Source: Chinchilla lanigera
Lineage: Eukaryota; Chordata; Mammalia; Rodentia; Chinchillidae
DNA: 64,000 nucleotides
Direction of reading: 5' to 3'
Assembly: GCF_000276665.1 (NCBI RefSeq)
Contig: NW_004955465.1
Span: 1,013,551 to 1,077,550, forward strand
This document shows positions 55,590 through 64,000 of this stretch, piece after piece (within the stretch, counting starts at the first letter, position 1; every line of letters starts with the position of its first letter). A program made the position numbers and the translations under genes. Below the pieces are notes generated by a model, which saw only the letters and a program-made list of their open reading frames with translations, had not been told where the DNA came from and made no database searches.

Positions 55590-55990
55590 TTTTAATGTGT
55601 GTATATATGGTTGTTTATTACATTTCGTTGCACATGTAGGTTCCAGTTTGTAAGTAACATAAACAGCACTGCATCGAATGTTCTCATGCTTGCCTTTGCA
55701 TGTATCAGTGATTATTTTCCTTAGCATACATGGAGTGAAGAACGGTTTGTCCATTTTAAGGAGAATTTCTTTGATTACTGGTAAGGACTAGTATTTTGAA
55801 TGTTTCTCTTTATTGTGTATGTGTTTCCTTTTGTTAAGTTTTTTTTTTTTTTGCGGTACTAGGGATCAAACTCATGACCTTGCGCTTGCCAAGCAGGCGC
55901 TTATGCCACTGAGCTATATCCCTAGCCCTGTATGTGTTTTCTTGAAGTACCTATTCAAACATCGCAGTTTTTGTTAGCACATTTTCGCTT
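55590..55990 (-). repeat. Old L1ME-like fragment with ID insertion
   Basis: Reverse-oriented L1 3' type sequence (GTTGCACATGTAGGTTCC, AGTGATTATTTTCCTTAGC, GAGAATTTCTTTGATTACTG) continues on both sides of an ID SINE. Confidence 0.5.
55827..55928 (-). repeat. ID SINE with target-site duplication
   Basis: Poly-T, GCGGTACTAGGGATCAAAC, GCCAAGCAGGCGCTTATGCC, GAGCTATATCCCTAGCC. TGTATGTGTTT flanks both sides (55816-55826 and 55929-55939). Confidence 0.93.
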
Positions 55991-56378
55991 GTTTGATGCT
56001 GGAGATTGAACTGTGGCTCAGTGCATGATCAGCTATACATGCCCCCCAGTTTCTGCATTTCCTTTTAAAAGTTTTAAAAACTTATATATGCTAAAATTCA
56101 CTTCTTTTGTTTGTACAGTTCTTTTGACAGATGCATGGACTCTGTAACCACCATGATACTCAACATACAAAAGAATTGATCAGTCCTCAGTCTTCTCTTT
56201 TTTGTTCTTCATTAATCTTTCCTTCCTTTCTAACTTGTGCTAACCACCGAATCATTCTTCCTCCTTATAGATTTTCTTTTTCCAAAATGACATATAAATG
56301 AAACCAAGTAGTATGTAAATGTTTAAGACTGACCTCTCCACTTAGCAATGTGCGTTGAAGATCTATAAATGTCCTTTT

Positions 56379-56490
56379 TTTTTTTTTTTTCATTTTTTGT
56401 GTTTTGTTTTTTTTTTCCGGTACCGGGAACCGAACTCACGACCTTGCACTTGCCAGGCAGGCGCTGTGCCGCTGAGCTAAATCCCAGCCC
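56379..56490 (-). repeat. ID SINE, young GGTACC subfamily
   Basis: Poly-T, CCGGTACCGGGAACCGAAC, CACGACCTTGCACTTGCC, GCCGCTGAGCTAAATCCC. Flanks CTATAAATGTCCTTTT (56363-56378) and CTATAAGTGTCTTTTT (56491-56506). Confidence 0.95.
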
Positions 56491-57019
56491 CTATAAGTGT
56501 CTTTTTATAGCAGTGTGTGTTGAAGATCTATCTATGTCTTTTTATAGCTTGATAACTCGTTTCTTATCTCTACATAATATCCCATTTTATGGGCATCTCA
56601 CAGTTTAACCACTTTTTGAGGACAACCCAGTCGCTTTGTGTTTTTGTCAGTTAAGAGTAGAGCTGCCATAAGCAATTGTGTGCAGGCTTTTGTGTGCACA
56701 CATAAAGTTTTCAGTTCATTTGAGTAAATGCCTAAAAGCATGATCGGTGGGTTGAATCATAAGACTGTGACTAGTTTTGAAACAATCTGCTATATTGTCT
56801 TCCAAAGTGGCCGTGCCATTTTACAGTCCCACCAGCAGTGAATGAGAATTCTTGTTGCTCCAGGTCCTCACCAGCAATTGGTGTGTCAGATTTTTGGATT
56901 TTAGCCATGGTGTGATAGGTTTATAGTGTTATCTTACTGTTTTAATTTGCGTCTCTCTAATGACATGTTTAGTGTCTTTTCATCTGTTTATTTGCCAGTT
57001 GCAGATCAACTTTGGTGAA

Positions 57020-57348
57020 GTGTGTGGTGATTAGGGTGATGAGTTTTCATCTTTATTGGCTTTGGGATCCACCAAGGGACTAGTGGAGCAGGTTTCTAGG
57101 TGTTTCTGAGTGAGCCATGCAGATCAGACCTTGGGGTCTGGTCCCTTACCCCTTCCTCGCTGGCAGTCTTCCCCTAGTCTGCTTGCCAGCCACCATGAAC
57201 TAAGCAGCTTTGTTCTGCCTCGCCCTTCTTCCTTGATGTCTCCACATTGGAGCCAGCTGAGCATGGGCTGAACCCCCGAGCAAACTGTCTCTTCCTTTAA
57301 GTTGCATCAGGTATTGTGTCCCAGTAGTGGAAAGGTGACTAATACAAA
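57020..57348 (+). repeat. MaLR LTR nested in L1M
   Basis: TGGTGATTAGGGTGATGAG at the left, GAGCAAACTGTCTCTTCC and GGTATTGTGTCCCAGTAGTG near the end, terminal GTGACTAATACAAAG. L1 resumes on both sides. Confidence 0.72.
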
Positions 57349-58869
57349 GTATCTGTTCAGTCTTTGACATTTTAATCACTCTGAGCTGCACCATGACTCT
57401 TTGACCTACTTTTCAGTTGATTTTTAAAAATTTTCTTATTGTAACATTTTTAATTCTTATTTTGAATACAAGTCCTTTATCAGATATATTTTTGCAAGTA
57501 CCGTATTTTCTCCTAGTGCGTGACTTGTCTTATTGTTCTCTTAACAATGTCTCTTGAAGAACAGAAGTTTTTAATTTTAATGAGGCCCATCTAACCATTT
57601 TTCATAGTTCTAGCTTTTATATCTAAAATGTTATTATTGAACTTGAGGTGATCTGAATTTTCTTCTAGGTATTTTACATTGAGGTCTGTGATCCATTTTG
57701 AGTTATTTCTTCTGAAAAGATGTAGTCTGTGTCTGGGTTCCACTCTTTGCAAGTAGTAGTTGTAGTCCAGCACCTCTTCTGGAAAGACTCCTTTCTCCCC
57801 GAATTACTTCTGCTCATCTGTTAGGGATCAATTGACCATATTTTTGTGGATCTCTTTCTGGGCTTTGTTCTGTCCCATTGCTGTGTGTGTGTTCTTTGCC
57901 AGTAGCATGCTGTCTTGATATTGTACCTTTATAGTATGTCTTAAAGTTCAGCAGTCTTAAAGTACTCTTCAGTACTATATTACCTATTCTGGGTCTTTTG
58001 GTTTTCTATGTACACTTTAGAGACAGTTTATTGATACATAGAAAATAACTTCCTGGGCTTTTGCCTGGAATTATGTTGACTCTGAAGGTCAAGTTGGAAT
58101 AAACTGGCATCTTAACAGTATAAAGTTTTCCTGTCATGAAAGTGGACTCTCTCCATTTATCAGCTATTCATTTTTTATAATCAAAATCTTGTAATTCTTA
58201 GTCATTTGAATTTTGTATGTTTTTTGTTGGATTTATAAGTGTGTATAGTGCCTTTTATGTTAGTGCTAAATGATACTTATATTTTTCAATTCATTACTTG
58301 TATACAGGAAAGCAATTGGCTTTTTTGCATGTTAACGTTTTTCTTGAAACATTCCTATAATCACTTATTAGGGTAATGCTGGCCTTGGAGTAATTTAGGA
58401 AAAACATCTGGTTCTTATGTTTTCCTTTTTGGGAATTACTGGAGATTATTGATTCAATTTCTTTAAAAGGTATCTTGAGATTATTTTTCCTTGTGTGTGT
58501 TTTAGTAAATTATGTATTTCAAGAAATTAGTTCATTTCATCTGTATTATTAAATTTGTGTGCATAGAGTTGTCATGATGTTTATGCTGTTTACGACTGGA
58601 GTGTAACTCATATCTTGCTACAGAGTGGCTCTGAACTGCTGGTGGTATAGGAATGACTATCCCATCCAGTGGTGCATGCTGCCCAGCGGAATGGCTGTGC
58701 ATGTACTGCCAGTGGCTCAAGCTGGCAGGAACATGCTAACAGCCTTTTAATACCTGTAGGGTCAGTATTGATGTTGTTAAAGATAGATAGTCAGCTTTTA
58801 GTTTTGTTAAGTTTTTGTTGCATTTTGTTGGATAAATTTTGTTGATCTATTTTCCTCTCTTTGATTTTG

Positions 58870-59062
58870 ATTTTTTTTTTTCTTATAGTACTGGGGATTA
58901 AACCCAGAGCCTTTGTACTAGCTACATCCCTGACACTCCCCAGCCTGCCTTGTTCTTGAGACAGGATCTTGCTAAGTTACTAAGTTGCCCAGGCTGGGCT
59001 CTTACTTGACCATTCTGCTTCAGCCTCCCAGAATAAGGGCATACAGAGCACATCTGACTTTA
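58870..59062 (-). repeat. B1-ID dimeric SINE
   Basis: ID half (GTACTGGGGATTAAACCC, GCTACATCCCTGACAC) and B1 half (GAGACAGGATCTTGCTAAG to GGGCATACAGAGCACATC). Confidence 0.8.
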
Positions 59063-59613
59063 ACTTCATTGATTCTTGCTCTGATGTTTATTACTTCTGG
59101 TTGCTCTAGGTTTAGATTATCTTTAGTTCTCCAGTTTTTTAAGGTATAAGCTTAAATTACTGGTTTTACATCATTATATTATATTGAATGTTATATCAGT
59201 TTTCTCATTGCATTTTCATTTGCTTCAGAACATTTTAAAATTACTTTTTAAACCTCTTTGAGGGGGAGATTTCAATGTGTATACTACTATATTTTGCTTG
59301 TTTCTGTGCCTCCATTGTCTGCCTTTGCACCCTGATCCCTCCCTCTTACTACCTTCCTCTGTTCTGATAATAGACCCTCCTCTACTTTCTTGTCACCTTT
59401 GTTATGTTCCACATATTAAGGCGAACATACTGTATCTGTGTTTCTGAGTGTGGCTTAATTTGCTAAACATGGTATCCAGATCTCTTTTCTTGCACATGAC
59501 AGAATTTTGTTCTTGAGGATAAATAATACTCCTGTTGTTTATATATTTGTGTACTACATTTTCTTTATCCACTCATCCTTTGATAGGTCTCTGTATCCTG
59601 GCTGTTATGAATT

Positions 59614-59726
59614 TTATTTTGGTGGTTTTTTTTTTTTTTGGTTTTTCTCTGGTACCGGGAACCGAACTCACGACCTTGCGCTTGCCAGGCAGGCGCTTTG
59701 CCTCTGAGCTAAATCCCCAGCCCCAG
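59614..59726 (-). repeat. ID SINE, young GGTACC subfamily
   Basis: Poly-T, TCTGGTACCGGGAACCGAAC, ACGACCTTGCGCTTGCC, GAGCTAAATCCCCAGCCCC. Perfect 15-base duplication TGGCTGTTATGAATT at 59599-59613 and 59727-59741. Confidence 0.97.
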
Positions 59727-59791
59727 TGGCTGTTATGAATTATACCACAGTAAACATGGCTATGTAGAGCTACCTATGTATATGTACATAT

Positions 59792-59873
59792 GTACATATG
59801 GTGAACCTTTTGGAGCTTTCCATGATGACACGCAGCCCACTGCAGCACAGGTGCCATAGATTTGCCACCACTG
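59792..59873. mobile_element. Tiny hAT-like inverted-repeat element (tentative)
   Basis: Left end TGGTGAACCTTTTGGAGC and right end GTGCCATAGATTTGCCACCA plus CTG. The right end, reverse-complemented, reads CAGTGGTGGCAAATCTATGG, a typical hAT terminal sequence. It lies inside L1 sequence that should be continuous here. No clear 8-base duplication was seen. Confidence 0.4.
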
Positions 59874-60236
59874 CCCTGTAGTATGCTGAGTTTGTGTTAG
59901 GTTTATACCAGGGAATGGTGTAGCTGGATAAAATGATAGCTCTAGGTTTACTTTTTTGAGGAACCTCCGTACTGATTCCATGATGGCTGTACTAATTTAC
60001 ATTCCCACCAGCAGTATGGTAAAGTTTCTCTTTCCTTCTCATGCTCACCAATATTTATTGTTTGTTGTATTCTTAATGACTTGTATTCATTCTGACTGGG
60101 GTGAGATAGAATCTCAGTGTATTATAGTTTTGATTTTCATTTCCCTAATGATGTTTTTCATATACCTATTGACTATTTGTCCTTTTTGTTTGTTTTTGGA
60201 AACCATTTGTTCAGTTAATTTGCCCACCCATTTATT

Positions 60237-60322
60237 TATTTATTTATTTCGTACTGATAATCACACTCAGGACCTTGTGCTTGCCAGGCAGGTGCTTATG
60301 CCACTGAACTGTATCCCCGGCC
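60237..60322 (-). repeat. ID SINE nested in L1
   Basis: TTTATT tail, TCGTACTGATAATCACACTC, GCCAGGCAGGTGCTTATGCC, GAACTGTATCCCCGGCC. Flanked by CCCATTTATT (60227-60236 and 60323-60332). Confidence 0.9.
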
Positions 60323-60441
60323 CCCATTTATTGATTTAGCTATTTGATTGGTTTGGTGTCAAGTTTTTGAGGTTTTTATATAGTTTTGATGTTAATCTCT
60401 GTCAGAAGAGATTAATTAATCTCTGTCAGAAGAGAGCTGGT

Positions 60442-60562
60442 ACTTGGGTGTAGTGGTGCATGCCTGTAATTCTAGCACTAGGGAGGCTGAGGCAGGAGGA
60501 TCGCCATAAGTTTGAGGCCAGCCTGGGCTACACAGTGAGACCCTATCTTAAAAACAAACAGT
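60442..60562 (+). repeat. B1-type SINE nested in L1
   Basis: Sense B1 without duplication (TGGGTGTAGTGGTGCATGCC, GAGGCAGGAGGATCGCC, GTGAGACCCTATCTTAAAAA), flanked by AGCTGGTA (60434-60441 and 60563-60570). Confidence 0.9.
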
Positions 60563-61379
60563 AGCTGGTAAAGGCAGTCTCCCATTCTGCAGGCTGTCTC
60601 TTTGCTCCTGTTTCTCTTGCTGTGCAGAAACTTTTTTGATGAAGTCCCATTTGTGATTCTTGCTGCTAGTATTTCACGTTTCCCCTCTGTCTTTTTTTTT
60701 TTTTTTTTTTAAACAGTTCCAGAATTTCAGGTTTGTTTGATTGATTTTGAATTGATTTGGTACAGGCTAAAGGGGGTTTATTTTCAGTCTTCTACAAGTG
60801 GATATACAGTTTTCCCAGCACCCTTCATTTGTTAAAGAGGTTATCATTTCTTCTGACGTATCTTTGGCTCCTTTGTCCAGAATCAGATGGCTAGAGTCGT
60901 GTGGGATAGTTTCTGTATCTACCATTCTGTTCCATTAGCCACTGTGTCTGTTTTTGTGCCAGTACCATGCTGTTTTTGTTACTACATCTTTATAGTACAA
61001 ATTGAAATTGGGTGTTGTGGTGCCTCTAGCCTTGCACTTTTGGCTTAGGGTTCAGTTGCTATTTTATGGTTTTAAAGATTGTTTTTTCTAGTTCTGTAAA
61101 GAATTTCAAAGGTACTTTGGTCGAGATTGCATTGAGCCTGTAGATCACTTCTGGTAATATGGCCTTTTGGACAGTGTTAGTTCTGCCAGTCCATGAATGT
61201 GGGAGACAGTTCCATCTTCAGGTGTTTTCAATTTCTTTTTCCAGTGTTCTGAAATTTTCATTATAGACCTGTATTTGTCCTCTCCTTCTTTCCTTTTTGC
61301 TGTAGTTTTCCTGTGAATCACATGTACATGTGTTATAAACTGCACAATACATGTTACTGTTTTGCATCAGAGAGTTACT

Positions 61380-62198
61380 TTAAGAAAAGAGTCTTTTAAC
61401 AAAATTAAGAGCAGTTTTCTTAGTACAGGTGTGCTGGCAGTTTTGTTCTACTTTCCATGTATATGAAGATGTTTTATTTTTCTTAAAAGATACTTTCTCT
61501 GAATATTACATTTTCAAGTATTAATAGGCTTTTGAGGGTTTTGTTTTGTATTTTGGCTTTTTGTTTGTTTTTGCCTTTTGAGATAGTCTCACCGTGTAGT
61601 ACAGGGCTGGTCTTAAACTCACTGTGTAGCCCAGGCTGGCTTCAGACTGGCTGCCTTCCTCCCTTGGCCTCCCAAGTGCAGGGATTGTAGACACTACACT
61701 TAGGTTTTGGTTATTTTTCTGTTCAGTCCATTTAAAGATTAATTCCACTATGTTGTAGCCTTCATATTTACTGATAAAAAGTCATTAGTAGTTCAGATCA
61801 GTATTCCTACGAAAGCAATACTTCATTTTTCTGTTTTCAGTATTTTATGTTCTTTGTTTTTGCCAGTTGTGATTTGTGACTGCCAGTGGTTTTCTTTGTA
61901 TTTAACTTGATTAAAGATGGCAGAATTTTTGAGTCTATAAATGTTTCTCTTTTATAAAATTAGGGCTATTATTGTCTTTTTTTTTTTTTTTTAACCTCAT
62001 TCTTTTGCTCCCTGGTGTTGTATGTTAGAGCTTTTGATGTTGTTTTAAGGCACTGTTTTTTTTTTCTCAATTTTTTTCTGTATCCTTCAGATGGGGTCCT
62101 TTGCTGTGTTCATGTACTCATTTTGCCATCACCAATCTGCTGTTATCAGTAAATACTTATTTCAGCTCCAGAATTTCCATTTGGTTCTTGTTTAAGTT
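61380..62198 (-). repeat. Old L1-like sequence with B1 insertion
   Basis: T-rich reverse-oriented L1-like sequence, recognised mainly from GCTCCAGAATTTCCATTTGG near 62165. Assignment is weak between 61710 and 62150. Confidence 0.4.
61540..61702 (-). repeat. B1 SINE
   Basis: TTTTGAGATAGTCTCACCG, the duplicated module (GGCTGGTCTTAAACTC, GGCTGGCTTCAGACTGG) and CAAGTGCAGGGATTGTAG. Confidence 0.85.
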
Positions 62199-62500
62199 TG
62201 TTTGGGCTGCTATAACAAAATCCATAGACTGGGTAAATTATAAACGGCATAGGTTTACTGTTTAATTCTGGAGGCTGGGAAGCCCAGGATTAAGGTGACT
62301 GTGGATTCAACTTCTGGTGAGAGTTCTGCACTTTATGAGAGACGCCACCGGTGTTGGTGGATGAGGTGAAAAAGCTCTTTTAGATGTCTTTCCTAAGGGT
62401 ACTGGTCCCAGTCCTGGGGGTGGAGTGCTTATGTTCTCCCAAAGGCCTCACCTCATAATGCCATCACATTCCGAATTAGGTTTCAGTATATGAATAGCCA
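62199..62500 (-). repeat. MST/THE-like MaLR LTR, partial
   Basis: GGGCTGCTATAACAAAATCC, AGACTGGGTAAATTATAAAC, GGAGGCTGGGAAGCCCAGG, CCAAAGGCCTCACCTC and GCCATCACATTCCGAATTAG are the complement of a MaLR LTR. Confidence 0.7.
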
Positions 62501-62509
62501 TATATGGCA

Positions 62510-64000
62510 GTGGTTTGAGACTTTTTCTTTTGGGAAGATACCAAGAAGGGGAATAACTGGGTTGAATGGGAACCTCTAGTTCTAGTTTTTTGAGGAATCT
62601 CCATACTGATTTTCACAGTGGTTGCATCAGTCTACACTCCCACCAACAGTGGAAAAGGGTTCTTTTTCCCCCACAACCCTGCCAGCATTTGTTGTTGATA
62701 ATAGTCAGTTGGATGATAATAGTCATTCTTTCTGGAGTGAGATGGAATCTCAGCATTGTTTTAATTTGCATCTGTAATGACCAGTGATGGTGAGAATTTT
62801 TTTTCATATATTTATTTGCCATTCTACTTGGGTTTTTTTTGTCTTTTTGAGACAGGGTCTCACTATGCAGTTCAGCTGGCCTTGAGCTCATTTTGTAGCC
62901 CAGGCTGGTCTCAACTCCCAATGATCCTCCTGCCTCACCCTCCCAGTGCTGGGATTACAGGCGTGCACCACTATGCCTGGCTGCTATTCTTCTTCTTTCT
63001 TTCTTTTTTTTTTTTTCCATTCTACTTCTTCATCTGCCCATTTTTGGATTGGGTCTCTAAGTTTGGAGTATCTGATTTTTTTTTTGAGTTCTTTATATAT
63101 TCTAGATAACTAGTCCTTTGAGGAGCAGCTGGCAAAATTTCTTTGTCACACTGTGAGTTATTGCTTCATTCTGTTGGTGGTTTCTTTTGCTGTGCAAAAG
63201 CTTTTTAATGAGATCCTAGTTAATTCGTGATATTTCCTATGCAGTCTGTTTGTTCATAAAGTCTTTGTCTACTTCCAGAGTTACATCTTTCAGCAGATTT
63301 ATTGTTTCTGTTTTAATATTTATATCTTAGATTTTGATTTTAGGTTAGTGCATGGTGAAAGATGTGGGTCAACTTTTAATCTCTGGCATGTGGAAAACCA
63401 GTTTTTCCATCATCATTTATTAAAGAGACTTATCTTTTTTCCTAGTGAAGGTGTTTGGGCTCCTTTGTCAAAGATAAGGTGGCTGAGTGTGTTTGTAGTT
63501 GTGTCTGCTCTTCTAATCTGTTCCACTGATTCTCAGGTCTGTTTTTTTTGCCAGTACCATGCTGATTTTATCACAGTAGCTTTATAGTATAATTTAAGTC
63601 AAGGATTGTGATGTCTCTTGCCTTGCCTTTGTTGCCCAAAATTGCCTTTGCTATTCTAGGACTTTTCTGGTTCCACATGAGTTAGATCTGTGAGGTATGC
63701 TAATGGTGTTTTGATTGGGATTGCATTAAATCTGTATGATAATTTTGGGAGTATGGCCATTTTCACTATGTTGGTTCTTCCTACTCTGGAACAGGGATAT
63801 TACTATCCTTTCCTTTTTCTGATATCCTCCTCAATTTCCTTTTTCAGAGTAGTATAATTTTCAGTCTAAGGGTGTTTTACTTTCTTTATTAGATTCTAGG
63901 TATTTCATTTTTGGGGGGATGCTATTGTGAAAGGTGTAGTTTCCCTGATTTCTCTCTCAGTAAGTCTGTTATTTGTGTACAGGAATGCTGTTGATTTTTG
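62510..64000 (-). repeat. L1, antisense, running off the window
   Basis: Reverse-oriented L1 ORF2 C-terminal region: GAATCTCCATACTGATTTTC, CACTCCCACCAACAGTGG, TTTCTTTTGCTGTGCAAAAG, GCATGTGGAAAACCAGTTTT, GCCAGTACCATGCTGATTTT, AGTATGGCCATTTTCACTAT. It is less diverged than the neighbouring L1M pieces and resembles the L1 at 14794 in ORF2. Interrupted by a B1. Confidence 0.9.
62830..63016 (-). repeat. B1 SINE nested in L1, plus T/C-rich tract
   Basis: Reverse-complement B1 (GAGACAGGGTCTCACTATG to GCGTGCACCACTATGCC) followed by a T/C-rich run. The direct repeat CCATTCTACTT encloses the whole block (62819-62829 and 63017-63027). Confidence 0.9.

Larger units (their letters stand above)
56060..58480 (-). 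repeat. Old L1M, antisense, with nested ID and LTR
   Basis: Sequential reverse-oriented L1 ORF2 3' motifs: GAGTAAATGCCTAAAAGC, TCCCACCAGCAGTGAATGAG, TTTTAATTTGCGTCTC, then after an LTR fragment GTCCTTTATCAGATATATTT, CAGAAGTTTTTAATTTTAAT and ATTTTGAGTTATTTCTTCTG. No coding capacity. Confidence 0.8.
59270..61290 (-). repeat. L1, antisense, with nested SINEs
   Basis: Long reverse-oriented L1 3' end and ORF2 portion: GTATCCAGATCTCTTTTCTT, TTTACATTCCCACCAGCAGT, TTTTGATTTTCATTTCCC, GCTGTGCAGAAACTTTTTTG, TTTGTGCCAGTACCATGCTG. Interrupted by two IDs, a small hAT-like element and a B1. Not coding. Confidence 0.85.
44299..64000 (+). other. RANBP9: RANBP9 intron 2, partial (at least 19.7 kb)
   Basis: It starts with a GTAAGT donor directly after exon 2 and runs off the window. 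The expected next coding segment (a completed Gly codon, then YMGIGLSAQG-like codons, recalled from the human protein) was not found on reading through to 64000. From about 55.6 kb onward the intron is nearly solid antisense L1 with nested SINEs and one LTR fragment. Confidence 0.88.

Noticed and set aside
44299..64000. Search for RANBP9 exon 3
   Set aside because: No in-frame segment resembling the next SPRY strands (YMGIGLSAQ-like) with splice sites was found. Intron 2 is inferred to extend beyond the window.

Overview
This window is mammalian nuclear DNA, almost certainly from a rodent. It is dominated by B1 SINEs carrying the B1-type internal duplication, tRNA-derived ID-like SINEs, B1-ID dimers, L1 LINEs and MaLR LTRs, with one vertebrate gene split over long introns. 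The ID-like subfamily (tRNA-like head, palindromic GGTACC before the A-rich tail) is not the mouse/rat or ground-squirrel type I know. I lean towards a non-murid rodent such as a castorimorph (beaver, kangaroo rat or pocket gopher lineage), but this is inference.

One protein-coding gene is supported: RANBP9 (RAN-binding protein 9, scaffold of the CTLH/GID ubiquitin ligase), on the + strand. The layout is a CpG-rich promoter region from about 28.08 kb, a 710-base assembly gap (28389-29098) that swallows the presumed start codon and the low-complexity N-terminal codons, the 3' part of coding exon 1 (29099-29319), a 14.9-kb intron 1, exon 2 (44187-44298), and at least 19.7 kb of intron 2 running off the right edge. 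Exon 3 was not found.

Positions 1-28000 look intergenic. They hold B1/ID SINEs, MIR and L2 relics, MLT1/MST-type and rodent MaLR LTRs, two ERV1-like solo LTRs (about 6.11-6.66 kb and 22113-22454), one well-bounded 5'-truncated L1 (14794-16429) and simple repeats. The introns hold mostly antisense SINEs and antisense L1 fragments, a tailless 7SK RNA retropseudogene (41060-41223), MIRs, a TA-flanked inverted-repeat DNA transposon (48610-48794), and a nested L1 block from about 55.6 kb to the end.

There is no operon-like or novel gene system here. The most informative signals are insertion histories readable from target-site duplications: the 7SK retropseudogene, two tiny L1 3'UTR-only insertions that share a duplicated module with the longer L1, LTRs splitting B1-ID dimers, and a young ID subfamily with two antisense copies just upstream of RANBP9 exon 2. 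Family names for repeats rest on recalled consensus sequences and were not checked by search.
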